Assembly: GCA_914767885.1 (NCBI GenBank)
Contig: CAJZBQ010000054.1
Location: forward strand, 310,001-374,000
Length of the DNA: 64,000 nt
From: Blepharisma stoltei
Lineage: Eukaryota; Ciliophora; Heterotrichea; Heterotrichida; Blepharismidae
Direction: 5' to 3'
Shown piece by piece: positions 45,836 to 57,846 of the stretch. How positions within the stretch are numbered: the stretch's first letter is position 1; the number at the start of each line of letters is the position of its first letter. Under the pieces are notes generated by a model that saw only the letters and a list, made by a program, of their open reading frames with translations, was not told where the DNA came from and did not search any database. The translations under genes were made by a program, and so were the position numbers.

Positions 45836-47432
45836 GAGTTCATACTATTTATTAAAATAGATATTTTAAAATTCCATTTTCGTTTTGTTAATGACATTTG
45901 CTTAAAAATATTATAGAAATCATAGGAAAGTTTATAATAAGAAGATTTTTATCATAGATATCCTACTTTCTCATTAAAAAATAAGTTTAGTATAAATACT
46001 CAAGTGCCATATTACAATACTGTTGCTTAATTTCATCTTAATCTGAAGAATTTTAGTACAATTAAAAATGGTAGTAAAAACTGAGTTGTATTTTTCTTCG
46101 ACTAGTCAGTAGTAAAATATTCCTTTAAATTATAGCTTATTAGTATAAATTATTTTCATCAATATTTAAGGCATAGCATGAAAATTATATAAATATTAGA
46201 ATTAAAATAATATTGAGCTTTAATTATAATCCAAGATTTTATAATCTAATTCTAATTTGTTTTGATTTGAAGTTATTAAGCTGTTATAAAGAAAAATTAT
46301 TTTAAAGTAAAAATTAATTAATTTAATTTGAGTTTTTAAAATGCAATTTGCTAAAATTAAAAGAATTAGCTAGATATTTCATATAAATTTTTTTCATAAA
46401 AAGTTTGTAGATTAAAAAAATTTTTTGTTCACCACTGAGGGTGGGTTTTGAGCAAAAAATAAAGGATTTTTCAAATCTCTTGTTCGCTCACAGAAAGGGA
46501 GAAGTAATAAATTGCTTAATCCTTTTTAAAATCATAACAGTTTATGCATTTACAGTCATTATTTTAAAATATTGTAATTCTCAAAATAAATGCGATTTAA
46601 GCAAATAAGTTTAATCTTGATTTTAAAGCATAAATAATTATATCTTTCAAATAACTAAATTTGCTTATACTCAAAACTTTTTTAAAGCCTTCAATTCATT
46701 GCATTAGCTTCTCGAACACATAAATCAACAATTAATATTTAAAATTTTAGAAATCTCGATTAATAGGATTATTTCAAAGATTAACTAATAAATCTACCAT
46801 TATTGGTCAATAAATGCTAATTAAAAGGGTTAAAGTGCTTTAAAAAATTTACAACAAATTAAGAAAAATTTATGGAGAGAAAATTGTGCTGATTACTCAA
46901 ATGAAATAAATAATTATGCATCTTATAAATCAAATTGAGTACTTAATATGATCGATAAATTTTTACTGAATTAAATATGAAGTTTTTAAAAGTTATTTTA
47001 TTTAGAATAGTGAAACCAAATGATACTTATTTTCTCGCTAGTAATTTTTTTAACTATTCTCCGCACTTATATAGAGCACATCAGAACTATTTTACTTTCT
47101 ATTAAAATAACTAAACCCAATATTTCTCCATATTCATAATTTTCAAATGCTCAAAGTCATCGAAAATTCTCGAACTCAAAAATTCCTCATTTTATGCGTG
47201 CTATTTTAGCTAAAACAGAGAAATTGCAAATCAAATGTCCAAATCCCACGCACAACGACTTACGTTTTTCAAACATGTTTATTTTTTAAGATTTCTGACC
47301 ATTTTAAAAGAAATCTCTCCGACCCTTTTCTAGGTTACACTACCTCCATCTGCCAACCAATAATAATTCCACCACTAATAACCCCATAAATACAAAAATC
47401 CATTAACTTATATAAATATTTTATGACTAAAA
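45836..47432. other. AT-rich intergenic region with a decayed Family 1 element
   Basis: No gene supported across 1.6 kb. Bases 46290-46507 hold a worn Family 1 copy: core AATTAATTTAATTTGAG and right end TTGTTCGCTCACAGAAAGGG remain; the left end is gone. Confidence 0.55.
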
Positions 47433-48680
47433 ATGAGATTCGAAGATTTCAGACTATTGAGCATATTCTTTTCAACGATGCTCATTAATCAAATTTACAC
47501 AGTTATTGCACCGTTCTACCCTCTGGTAGCCGAGAAAAAAGGAATCGCCCAATGGGTGGTTGGCTTGATCTTTACCGTGATGCCTTTGTCAGGCTGTCTA
47601 GTAGCATCCCAGATCGGGAAAAACTTGTCCTATTTGGGAAGAAGAAACACATATACAGGAGGAATGCTCTTAGGTGGGATATCTCTAGCAATTTTGGCCT
47701 TTATCCCAGAGGCCACTAATGCAACATTTATCCTGATGAGCATTATCTCCAGGATATTGGGAGGCATCGGGATGGTCTCGGTGTACATAACTGGTTTAGC
47801 AATCATTTCAAGTGACTATGGAGACAAAAGAGAAAGGAACATTTCCATTCTAGAAGTTTTTGCAGGGCTAGGACTTATGGTTGGCCCGTCATTCGGGACA
47901 CTCTGCTATGCTTTGGTAGGGTTTACAGGGATTTTCCTGTTTTCTTCAACGCTGTTTTTCATGTTTACACCTTGCTTGTGGTATACATTGTCAGAATCTA
48001 CAGAATTCCAAGAGGTGAAAGTAAACACAGCTTGTTGGAAACTGCTGAAAAATAAAAATATTTTACTTGATGTGCTGGTAGGGCTTTATTCAAGCACGAC
48101 GTACAACTATTTTGACCCAAGCCTAGGGCCTTATATGATATCTTTAGGGTTTACAGAGCATGATGTGGGATACGTTTTCATCATTGCGACACTTGCGTAT
48201 ACAGTTGGAAGCTTTGGGCTCGTCTTTTTGCTGTCACGAGCCAATAAGTTTTACTTGATGATTTGGAGCATTGTGATGATAATGCTAGGAGAAATAGTGC
48301 TTGGGCTGATAGGAGGATTTATGGATACAGTGCCATTCTGGATTCCAGTGCTTGGAATATGCTTAGCTTCCCTTGGAGCTTCAGTTGGGTTTGTGACGCC
48401 TTTACCTTCAATGCTTAGTGAAGCTGATATGCTGCCTCATAAGGATATCGACATGAACCCTGATGCTCTGTCTGCACTTTTTACAATGGAGGTTACGATG
48501 GGAGAAATTATTGGACCGATGATGGCTGGATTTTTAGTGCAGTTTATAGGTTTTGAGCTAAGTTCCACATCAATTGCTATAATTGGTGCTATTTTAATCG
48601 TTATCTACGGAACTATGAGAAGAACCAAACATTTGTTAATATCAAGTGAAGAAGATCTAGAGCATCCTTTGCTAATATAA
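47433..48680 (+). CDS. Major facilitator superfamily transporter
   Basis: ATG 47433, stop TAA 48678-48680, 415 residues. About twelve hydrophobic helices. The loop after helix 2 (GKNLSYLGRRNTYTGG) fits the MFS A-motif region, and DYGDKRERNISILE lies before helix 5. The C-terminus ends SSEEDLEHPLLI, an acidic-dileucine-like sorting signal suited to an endolysosomal membrane. Overall layout resembles SLC18B1-type carriers; substrate unknown. Confidence 0.88.
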   Translation: MRFEDFRLLSIFFSTMLINQIYTVIAPFYPLVAEKKGIAQWVVGLIFTVMPLSGCLVASQIGKNLSYLGRRNTYTGGMLLGGISLAILAFIPEATNATFILMSIISRILGGIGMVSVYITGLAIISSDYGDKRERNISILEVFAGLGLMVGPSFGTLCYALVGFTGIFLFSSTLFFMFTPCLWYTLSESTEFQEVKVNTACWKLLKNKNILLDVLVGLYSSTTYNYFDPSLGPYMISLGFTEHDVGYVFIIATLAYTVGSFGLVFLLSRANKFYLMIWSIVMIMLGEIVLGLIGGFMDTVPFWIPVLGICLASLGASVGFVTPLPSMLSEADMLPHKDIDMNPDALSALFTMEVTMGEIIGPMMAGFLVQFIGFELSSTSIAIIGAILIVIYGTMRRTKHLLISSEEDLEHPLLI

Positions 48681-48746
48681 ATTACTTAAATAATTTATCG
48701 TTTCATTAATTATTTTTTGGCTTTAAAATTATAAAAAAATTAGTTA

Positions 48747-50707
48747 ATGCACAGTAACTTATAACCAGAGTATCGATTAATTTCCAAAAAAGGAGAAGGT
48801 GCTTTCAGCGAAGTCCTCAAAGCCCAAAGTGTTAAAACAGGAAAATACGTTGCAATAAAATGCATGAAAAATCATTTTGACAGTTTAGAAAAAGTAAATA
48901 ACTTACTCCCCCCCCCCCCTCCGTGAGCGAACAAAACCATTAGAAAAATCGCCATTTTTTGACCAAAAACCCACCCTCCGTGAGTGAACAAAAATTTTTT
49001 TAATAGAAAAAATTTTAATGGGAAAAAAATTTTGATATATAAGTGATAATTAGTATAATGAAATCTAGAGCTAATTCTGTTTAATTTTAAACAAATTGCG
49101 TTTTAAAACATAAATTTTGCAAATTAAATTAATATTTGCTTCCCAATTTTTGCAAATTAGGATTTTTTTAAATTTCGAAAAAAATATTTTTTCTAAAATT
49201 TATATATAAATTGTTTTTTAAAAAAAAAATTAACCCCCCTCCGTGAGCGAACAAAATTTTTTTGTTCGCTCACGGAGGGGGGGGGGGGGAGTTACGAGAA
49301 ATCCAAGCACTAACTCCCCCCCTCCGTGAGAGAACAAAATAATCTTGTTCGCTCACTGAGGGGGGTTAATTTTTTTTTAAGATTTAAATATAAAATTTTA
49401 AAGATAAAGTTTTTTTTTCGGAATTTAAAAAAATCCAACTTCTCGAAAATTGAAGGTAAATATTAATTTAATTTGTAAAATTTATGTTTAAAAACGAAAT
49501 TTGCTTAAAATTAAGCAGAATTAGCTCGAGATTTTATGATACTAGTTATCACTTATATATCAAATTTTTTTCCTATAAAAAATGTTTCTATTAAAAAAAA
49601 TTTTTGTTCCCTCACAGAGGGTAGTTTTTGGGCAAAAAATAGCGATTTTTCTAATGGTTTTGTTCGCTCACGGAGGGGGGAATAAGGAGATTATCTCCTC
49701 ATCCTCACATTGTAAGGCTACTTGAAATTCTTTAGTATTTGCTATTTAGTGATGAGCCAACTGGAAGGCTAGCACTTGTGTTTGAGCTTTTGGATCAGAA
49801 TCTTTACGAATGGACAAAGGATCGAAGACAATTCCTTCCTGAGGCTAAAGTAAAAAATTTTATGTGGCAACTATTAAAAGCAATTGATCATATGCACAGG
49901 AACGGGATTTTTCATAGAGATATCAAGCCAGAAAACGTTTTATTAGCAGATGATGCTTTAAAATTAGCAGATTTCGGATCGTGTAGAGGGATTTATAGTA
50001 AACAGCCATATACAGAGTATATTAGCACAAGATGATATAGGCCTCCAGAGTGCTTATTGACTGATGGGTACTATAACTATAAAATGGACATCTGAGGGGT
50101 AGGTTGCGTATTTTTTGAAGTAATTGCGTTATTTCCATTGTTTCCAGGTGAAAATGAGCTAGATCAAATAGCTAAAATACATAATGTTTTAGGAACCCCA
50201 CCTAAAACAATTTTAGATGAATTTAGAACAAAAACCCAGACTATTGAATTGAATTTTTCAGCGAAAGATGGAACTGGGATTGATCGTCTTATTCCTCATG
50301 CATCACCAATGGCAAAAAGTTTAATAAATAAAATGCTCACATATAAATGTGATGATCGATTGTCTGCAAGGCAATGTATGAAGCATCCATATTTCAAAGA
50401 ACTTAGGGAACAAGAAATGCCTTTACGAATTGCTCCATCACCTCTTAGTATTGATGTACCTGATGGTGATAGTGGAGCAGGAGATGACAGTAAAAGATCT
50501 GAGGTCGCCCTGCCACCCATAAAAGTACCTGTTATGACATTACCAAAAATAAAGAAAAAAAATGAGCTGAAAATAAAGAATAATCCTTCAGTAAAGAGTA
50601 TCACTTTTGACCAGAAATCGCCGTATACTAATAAAAAGATAAATTTAGAGCCAAGAAAGCCTTATGCAAATCCTTATAAAAAAGGTTTTTTCAAAACGAA
50701 TTATTAA
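48747..50707 (+). CDS. MOK: MOK/RAGE-type protein kinase of the MAK/RCK family, two introns and two IESs
   Basis: ATG 48747, stop TAA 50705-50707. Removing introns 48754-48768 (GTAACTTATAACCAG) and 49735-49749 (GTATTTGCTATTTAG) and IESs 48906-49294 and 49313-49684 gives 390 codons. Landmarks: GEGAFSEV glycine loop, VAIKCMK lysine, [14 protein letters not shown], and the TEY activation loop in [14 protein letters not shown]. The sequence [17 protein letters not shown] is rebuilt across both IESs. TGA encodes Trp in STRWYR and DIWGVG. MOK kinases regulate ciliary length and transport in ciliated cells. Confidence 0.94.
48906..49294. mobile_element. Family 1 IES 1 in MOK (full length)
   Basis: TA at 48904-48905 and 49293-49294. 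Homopolymer C and G runs at the ends, then CCTCCGTGAGCGAACAAAAC; the right side has a second hairpin (CCTCCGTGAGCGAACAAAAT and its inverse). 389 nt, the longest single copy. Confidence 0.93.
49313..49684. mobile_element. Family 1 IES 2 in MOK
   Basis: TA at 49311-49312 and 49683-49684; orientation opposite to the first, with the double-hairpin end on the left. Only 16 bases of kinase sequence separate the two TA-to-TA intervals. Confidence 0.92.
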
Positions 50708-51059
50708 GCTTAATATCTGTTGATATTTGTCTATTAATAAGTATCTTTTAAAAATGCCATATTTAGACTCATTTCATTTTTCATTTTTGGTATTTTTTGA
50801 CTAATATCGTGATCTACTGCTGATTTAAATATCATATTATGATTAAATAACTCACAAAAATATTCCTTTCCTCATCCTCTAACCATAGGTAGTATCTAAA
50901 ATTAATTCACAAAAAGCATTTCTTTCAATTATATTATAAATTTGGCTTAATTTTCAATATCTAAAACAAAAATAGGTTTTAAGGCATTGAAATTAATGCA
51001 AGCTCTTTCTTTTTTTATCATCAACATATTGAAAGGCAAATCTTTAATTAATAAAAAAA

Positions 51060-51857
51060 ATGGGCTGCATAGAGTCTTATAAAGAACGTGAAGAATTTGA
51101 TATGCCAAACGAATTTCTAAAAAAAACAGTATCTATGTTGAGCATTTTCTCAAGTGAAGACCAGTTTAAAGATATAGATTTAGATTATCCAGAAGAGTTT
51201 TGTATCCCTTCAAAAGATGCAAAAGAAAATCAGTATTTGGACTGTGTGATAACTTAAAATAGATTATTTTTGGGAAGTAGCAGGCCATAAGGCAAACTTG
51301 TCTCCACATAGTGATTACCGCTTGTAACAGGGCCTTTCGACGTGCTACTCCTCCCAGACAGAAGCTTGAATTCTCAACCGAGAGTCAGAGTGGCTGAGGC
51401 ATCATGCCGTGCCGTGCGTCAACAGTGTTTACTTTACAACCCCTGAATAGGTTGAATTCGTAGCCAAAGTGCAACACTTCTAGTATCGAACTAGTGATTT
51501 TTCCTGCTTGCCAAACGAGCGCCGCCCCGTCTTGCTAGGCTTTTTTCTTTTCAACTCCGACACTCCGCCTACTAACGGGATAAAAAGTTGACCCATATGT
51601 GCTCATGCGGGTAGGTCAGTCGAAGATTGTAATCCACCAAAGGAACAACAAAACCAGGATGGACATTTTGCACCCTTTTCTCCCTTCCACAGCGTCCTCA
51701 AGGCTCCTTTCTGGCTGAAGATGCTAAGAAAGCAGGTTGGCTTTCCATATAATTTTATTTATTGGATTGTGAGTCAGTTTTGATAACTGCTTCTTCATTT
51801 CACAGAAATGAAAATGAGCTGGCGTTTTTAATATCCTTGCCGCATTTACAGAAATAA
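51060..51857 (+). CDS. Small acylated protein, interrupted by a GC-rich element
   Basis: ATG 51060; N-terminus MGCIESYKE has Gly2 and Cys3 for myristate and palmitate. Read directly it stops at 51257 after 65 residues. Removing 51247-51771 gives 91 codons ending at TAA 51855-51857 (NQYLDCESVLITASS). Acidic, no known domain. The longer form is inferred from the flanking direct repeat and frame. Confidence 0.6.
51247..51771 (-). mobile_element. GC-rich direct-repeat-flanked element H
   Basis: TTGGACTGTG (51237-51246) and TTGGATTGTG (51762-51771) flank it. The body is GC-rich and non-coding. A block at 51613-51638, read in complement (AATCTTCGACTGACC), matches the 3' block of element D. In complement it starts TTATATGGAAAG. 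Confidence 0.68.
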
Positions 51858-52168
51858 AAAGAAAAGCACAATTTTTTAAAAAGCATTCCCAAGCAAGCTG
51901 ATTTTTAATAAAATTATATCTGTTGTTTTATATAATAAATCAACACTAAGGGTTTAATGCCAAGTTTTATATAATCAGTTATGATAAGCTTTAATAATGG
52001 AATAAAGCTACCATTTTTATGAAAGAGCAAACAGATTATTGCCTAGCATATTTGGATATTTACTTGATTTATTTAATTTTTTACTAAATACAGCTTATGC
52101 AAGACTCTATATAATTTTATTTTTACAGATGCTGAGCTTTTAAAAAATTCAAAGATATTTTATTAAAA

Positions 52169-52348
52169 TATCGTTATTTGCAGATTTTTGAACTTTACCA
52201 CCTAAGTGTGGAATTTTTTCCGCGTGTGAAAAGGGTGTTTTTTCATGTGTGGAGCCCCCTTTTGATTTCACATGTGGAATCCTCTTTTCACACGCGGAAA
52301 AAATTCCATACTTAGGTGGTAAAGTTCAAAAATCTGCAAATAACGATA
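52169..52348. mobile_element. Foldback element upstream of VAMP7
   Basis: Nearly perfect inverted arms of about 75 bp (TATCGTTATTTGCAGATTTT inwards on both sides; CCGCGTGTGAAAAG near the tip), TA-flanked, 47 bp before the VAMP7 start. Confidence 0.87.
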
Positions 52349-52394
52349 CAAGTTTATTGGTTCTCTAAAGGATATATAGAAAATTACAATATAA

Positions 52395-53303
52395 ATGTCA
52401 ATTATTTACGCTCTTGTCGTCCGAGATCCTGATATAGTTTTATGTGAGTTCTCAAGAGCCCAAGGCAATTTTCCTCAAATCACAAGGAATATCATTTCTA
52501 AACTGCCAAGAAGTGGCAAGTTCTCGTATACATATAACGAAAAGTTTTGCTATCATTACATTTCTGAAGATAATATTCTCTTTATTTGTCTGTCAGATGC
52601 TGAATTCCCAAGAAGAATTTGTTTTTTATTTTTAGAGGATATACCAATTGGAATAACTTATTTAGCTTTAAAAAAATAACTGGATAGACTAAAATATGCT
52701 AATTTAGAATAAAAATTAAGGCTTGGATTTCTAAGCAAGCCAAATGAACATCTGGATTAACAAACATTTAGCTCTTTATTGAAATTTCTCATTAAAATAT
52801 TTTTTGGGATGCCAATCCCTAAGTAATTACTTGCTACTGGTTACTGGATTTCCACACTCACCATTATAATAGATTCAAAGTTTCCCAAAAAGTATATAAA
52901 ATCAAACTTTATGAACCGCTACGGGCATGTAGTCAATACAGTAATCGCATTCGGAGTTAATTCCGAATTTTCTGATGTATTAAAAACAAGGATAAATTAT
53001 TTTAATACAGATCCTAACGCAGATAAATTGCAAAGCATAAGGTCAAGTGTCGATGAAGTAAGAAACATTATGATTGAAAATATTGACAAAGTCCTTGCTC
53101 GCGGAGAAAAAGTTGAACTTCTAGTAAAAAAGTCAGAAATAATGAGTGAGCAAGCAGTCACGATGAAAAAAAGAGCAGTCCAAGTGAGAAGAAAAATGAG
53201 GTTTCAGAATATCAAGCTATATATAATTTGCGGTGTGGTTTTTGTATTTGTGTTACTTTTACTGGTAATGTCTGTTTGCTCTCCTGATTTTTCAGAGTGT
53301 TAG
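52395..53303 (+). CDS. VAMP7: VAMP7-type longin R-SNARE, one IES
   Basis: ATG 52395, stop TAG 53301-53303, 217 residues after removing 52644-52898. Longin domain (RDPDIVLCEFSRAQGNFPQI, EFPRRICFLFLEDI), SNARE motif (NIMIENIDKVLARGEKVELL) with the zero-layer Arg, and a C-terminal anchor (YIICGVVFVFVLLLLVM). Mediates late-endosome and lysosome fusion. Junction FLEDIKSNFMNRYG is in frame and matches the family. Confidence 0.94.
52644..52898. other. 255-bp TA-bounded IES without obvious inverted repeats
   Basis: TA at 52642-52643 and 52897-52898. Internal AT-rich sequence with an imperfect inverted pair (GCTTGGATTTCTAAGC). Not matched to the other families. Confidence 0.8.
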
Positions 53304-53405
53304 TAAGATAAAATATAAAAATAATTTTAACTTATTGTATAAAGTGAGATTTTTCAGTGTGTTAGTAAGCTAAAAAATAATGTTAACTTATTTTATAAAA
53401 TAGCA
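53284..53405 (+). repeat. Imperfect tandem duplication of the VAMP7 3' end
   Basis: The segment starting ATTTTTCAGAGTGTTAGTAAG, which includes the last codons and stop, is followed by a diverged copy (ATTTTTCAGTGTGTTAGTAAG) about 64 bp later. Confidence 0.75.
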
Positions 53406-53483
53406 TTGTAAGAGTAAAATATATTTTATTAAAAAATACATATAAGAATATGATATTAATCTAATTGTTTAACATTTTTAAGT

Positions 53484-54503
53484 ATGGCATCAAAAAACTA
53501 TAAAACTCCCCTAGAGGAAACCAAGTACAAGCATTACTGCGCAACAAAAATAAAAGCTTTATGAAAAGGTTATAAGCAGCGCGAAAGGTTTAGGCTGCTT
53601 AAATCAAAAAAATACGATAAAGCCGCCACACATATCCAACATTGATGAAGACATTATAAAACTGCCAAGGAAAGTAAGCCACTCACCGTTAGTGATGCAG
53701 CCATAAAAATCCAAAGACTCTGACGAAACTATACAAATGGTAAAATCTTTAAGTACTACAAAGAACTGATTCAGTTTAAATTTAAAGGAAATCCACGAGA
53801 TTTATTAAAAACTATCAACCCAATTGAAGCATCAATGCTGGACAAAGCATCAAATGCCCATTTGAGATTTCGCCTAGGAGGTGATAAGTTTCCACCTTTA
53901 ATTTACTATAAATTATATGTGCATGCTGGAGTGTGTGATGTTAACAGTTTTGCACCTCGCGATTACACAGCAATTAAAAAAGCTACTGGGAAAGAAATCA
54001 TTAATATGCATTTAGAAAATGAAGAAGTGAAAAACATCAAAACAGGATGATATGAGAGATATGATAATAATGGGTGAAGACCTATCACAGATAACTTAAT
54101 CATGCCTTTCGATCGGGTTGAACTGCATTCTTCAAATAAACCTGCTGTATTCCATCATGATAAATTGGTTAGAAGGGAACTCGTCGCGAAACAAAAAAGA
54201 AAACGGAAAATTAAATGGCTTAAAGAATTGTATGCAGAAGGTAGAAAAATTGAAGAAATGGAGAAGGAGCAAGAAATTGAGAATCAGTCAAAAATCAACG
54301 AAGAAGAAGAGGAAGAAGAAGACCCATTTAGGGAAGAAAAATTGCTGGATTTAAATGAAGACGATTTTGATGAATATGTGAATGGCTTGATGAAGTGGTC
54401 AGAAACGCTTGATTTTGATAAGTATATGGATCATTGGATGCAGATTGCGACCTCAGCACCTGTTGAAAACGATCCAGCAGAGACAGAAGAAATAATGCTT
54501 TAG
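53484..54503 (+). CDS. IQ-motif protein resembling C11orf65/MFI
   Basis: ATG 53484, stop TAG 54501-54503, 339 residues, intact. Three IQ-like segments: ATKIKALWKGYKQRERF, AATHIQHWWRHYKTAK and AAIKIQRLWRNYTNGK. They are followed by the block GNPRDLLKTINPIEASMLD and RFRLGGDKFPPLIYYKLY, typical of the C11orf65 (mitochondrial fission regulator, MFI) family. The C-terminus is acidic. Several Trp in the IQ segments are TGA codons. Confidence 0.82.
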
Positions 54504-54656
54504 TATTATTAATTTGAATAAAAATTTGATATTTAATTAAAAAGAATTTAGAGTTATCTAAAAAATTAGAATTTCAAGTCATCTTTTGCAATTAATCTTA
54601 TTAAGAAAACAGAAAATAAATTTGTCAATTGCCTCCAAAATGAAATTTATAATAAA

Positions 54657-56552
54657 ATGTCATCTAATGGCTTGATAGCTCCATTAAGCTCCTCAGGAGA
54701 CTCTAAATCAATGGTATCAGGCTCCTCAGCTAGCTATTTAGGTCCAAGAGGATTATTCAACATCACAAGCACCCCTCTCACCATTGTTCATCAAGTAGCA
54801 AATCCAACAGACATCATAGGTGGCCCAATTCCAAGCGACGAGCCTCGCACTAAGTCTGAAAGATCGACTAAGGTGTATATAGGTAAAATTCCTTCTGGAC
54901 TAAGTGACTATTTCATGGAACAGCTCTTTCTAGAATGCGGGCCTATCAACAGCTGGCGTAGAGTTCTTGATTCTTCCGGTAAACCCTTATTCCCCCTCTG
55001 TTAGAGAATTTTTTTTTTAAAAATTTGTAGTAAATTTTTTATTCAAAATTTAAAAAACTCAATTCGAGGTAATCTTAAAGAAAAAACACTAATTTAATTT
55101 GTAAATTTTATGTTTTAAAATGCAGATTAATTAAAATTAAAATGAATTAGCTAGAGATTTCGTTATAGTAATTATCACTTACATATATATATTTTTTCAT
55201 AAATATTTTTTATTAAATCCAGAGGGTGGGTTTTAGGCCCAAAATAGGAATTTTTAATGATTTTGTCCATTCAAGTAGGGGAGTTAGGTTTTGGCTTTGT
55301 GGAGTTCCAAACAGTCGAAGGAATGCTCAGATGTCTACGTCTAATGAACGGTCTTTCAATAAAAAACTCCAAACTTATATGCAGAGTTGACATGCAGACT
55401 GAATTTTTTATCAAGGAATGGAGCGATTTAAAGCGAGCTGACTGGGAGCGTAAAAGGTGGGACAATATTATGGACGTCGACCCAAATTCAGCAAAAACTT
55501 GGGAAGAAGACATAGTAAAAGATGATGAAAAAGTGTCCTATACGATACAAACAAGCATAAGAAACTTTGAGCAAAATACTGATGATGACCCCAGTGAAAG
55601 AGAAGCAGATAAGTAATTGATATTTAGGGAGCACCCAAGAGAAAAAGAAAGGGAAAAAAGAATACAGGCGAGAAACAGAGACAGAGAGAGGCAGTTTAAA
55701 GATAAAGAAAGAGAGTGGTTAAAGAGAGAAGAAATCAAAGAAAAAGAGAGAGCAAGAGAGAGGGAAAAAGAAGAAGAGAGGCAGAGGGAAAAAATAAAGA
55801 TGATGAGGAGAGATATGGAATATGAAAGCGATTTAGAAGAAATTGTCAAGAAAAAAAAATCTTCTAAATATGCAGCAAGAAGAGAAGAGAGGGCAAAACA
55901 AAGAGAAAAAGAAAAAGCTGAAGATGAACTTAATGCAAGAAAAGAGTTTGAAATGATGTTTCCTGGTGTCGCTACTGCAGAAGAAAAGTTAAAACAAGCA
56001 CAAGAGCTAGAAGAAAGGCAAAGACCTGAAAACGAGCATGAATATACACTGAGAGAGCATAAAGATTTAGAAATTCATGTTACCTCAATTGAAGAATCTA
56101 AAGCTCTGCCAGCAAGCACAGCTACAAAATACTTTAAAGTTGACCAAGAAGACGAGCAAGATCCACTTTTTAAAAGAAATAAACCTCTTTCCCTCCCTAT
56201 TTCATTAGAAGATGAAACTCCAAACCCAAAACCGCCTCAAGAAATCCTAATGACTGAAACCGATTTTGACAAAAAATTCCAAAGCTACAAGCAGCTTCTT
56301 GAAAAAGTGCCAAAAAGACGCTCAGAGCTCTTTACGTTTCCTTTAGCTTGAAATAGCTTAGCACAAAACAGAATTTTAGAGAAAAGACTAGGACCATTTG
56401 TATCCAAATTATTTGTGGAATATTTAGGACAAGATGATAGAAGCCTCGTGCAAATGGTCAGCAAGATGGTTGTCAATAGAGAAACCCCTGAGAAGATTTT
56501 AGGGAAAATTGAGAAGTTCTTAGATGTGGAAGCAGATGTAAGGGATATTTAG
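54657..56552 (+). CDS. RBM25: RBM25-like splicing factor, one IES and one intron
   Basis: ATG 54657, stop TAG 56550-56552. Removing 54990-55286 and intron 55613-55627 (GTAATTGATATTTAG) leaves 528 codons. RRM: KVYIGKIPSG with LGFGFVEFQ rejoined across the IES. A long Arg/Glu/Lys-rich helix follows, then a C-terminal PWI domain (LVQMVSKMVVNRETPEKILGK). RRM-RE-PWI order and spacing are those of RBM25, a spliceosome-associated factor. TGA encodes Trp in PLAWNSLA. Such a factor must cope here with 15-nt introns. Confidence 0.92.
54990..55286. mobile_element. Family 1 IES in RBM25 RRM
   Basis: TA at 54988-54989 and 55285-55286; left end TTCCCCCTCTGTTAGAG, right end TTCAAGTAGGGGAG. Core TTTATGTTTTAAAATGCAG as in other copies. 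Confidence 0.86.
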
Positions 56553-56624
56553 GCTTTTGTTAAGAGAATGTGGAGAATGTTGGTTTTTGAGCATCTCAAA
56601 CTTGAGGTCTCACATGCGATTTCT

Positions 56625-56856
56625 TATAGCGCTTTCCCGAGGATGACGCGGAATGGCGCCATCCTCGGGAAAGTCAACTAAGCATCTACACGGGAACTGG
56701 GAGTTCCACGTGTGGATGCCATTTTTGACATGTGGGATCCAAACTTCCACATGTCAAAATGGCATCCCCACGTGGAACTCCCAGTTCCCGTGTGGATGCC
56801 TTCCTGGCTTTCCCGAGGATGGCGCCATTCCGCGCCATCCTCGGGAAAGCGCTATA
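56625..56856. mobile_element. Compound foldback element, hairpins within a hairpin
   Basis: Outer arms begin TATAGCGCTTTCCCGAGGAT on both sides; each outer arm itself folds (GGATGGCGCCATTCC). Inner arms pair GTGTGGATGCCATTTTTGAC with its inverse. Unusually GC-rich; downstream of RBM25. Confidence 0.87.
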
Positions 56857-57051
56857 GGTAATAATTGAGATTATTCTCTTAGGTGTCATGATGACTAATA
56901 TGATTATGAAGTCTTAATGGTATATTGGTTTTTATAGATAGGTCTTTAATTCTGGAGCTTGCCACATTTTTTGAATGCTAGGCAATATTTAGGCTCAAAT
57001 GCTTTATATATTGTAGAGAATAAGGCTTGATAAAAATAATTAAATTTATAT

Positions 57052-57846
57052 ATGTTACATCAATATCTTATATCAGGACAATGCATAGCTACAGTTATTC
57101 ATCGTCTCAGTATGGGCTTAGGGGATTTCGAAGGAATTATATACGGAACAGAAGACCTCCAACAGTTAAAAAATATCGGGGATTCAGGTGACGCCAAACT
57201 TAAAGCAGTCCTTACTATTCATGATGTTTGTTTATCAAACACCCACAGGCTAATCAGAGATCCACCTTCAATTATTAAAGCTATTTTAGCATGTCCAGAA
57301 AGCATGAAAATTTTAGGCTGAATTTCTGGTAAACGAGAAGTCCCTGCCACTCCATCACTAGGAGATAGAGAAACTTCTATTTATTTAGAAACAACTAAAA
57401 GTAAATACCCTGATAAATTTTCACAGCAACCTTTAATATTTGGCTGCTTTTGTCAAAACACAAAAGGGTTAGAAAACAATGCAGATATGGATCCTGATTT
57501 GAGGGTAATTACGCATTTCGAATATAAATTTTACTCAGTCCGTGAAGGCTTTAAATCTATTGTGGTAGAAACACAAAATCTACAAAATACTGATACTCAG
57601 TATAATGAAATGCCGTTTACTTATGAAATCCCAGAGACTTCTGCGTTTGAAGAAAACAAAGAAAAAATTATTCAAGAAATAGAGTAATTTTAATATAGAC
57701 AAGCGCCAATACTTTTGACTGAAGAAAGCCACAACTTTTTAAAGTGCATAGAAGAATTATTGCCTGAAGTCAGACGCCAAAATTTTAGGTTAGAAGAAGA
57801 ATTGCAGAAAAACCTTGCGTTAAAAAATATGCTTTATAATAAATAA
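57052..57846 (+). CDS. MPN-like protein, possibly Abraxas-type scaffold
   Basis: Start at 57052, stop TAA 57844-57846, 259 residues after removing a 15-nt intron at 57684-57698 (GTAATTTTAATATAG). The beginning (GQCIATVIHRLSMGLGDFEGIIYG) fits the first strands and helix of an MPN domain. No JAMM metal motif is present (IHDVCLSNTHRL at the site), so it would be non-catalytic. The C-terminal coiled coil (RRQNFRLEEELQKN) matches Abraxas/ABRO1 layout, scaffolds for the K63 deubiquitinase BRCC36. Assignment is tentative. Confidence 0.65.
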
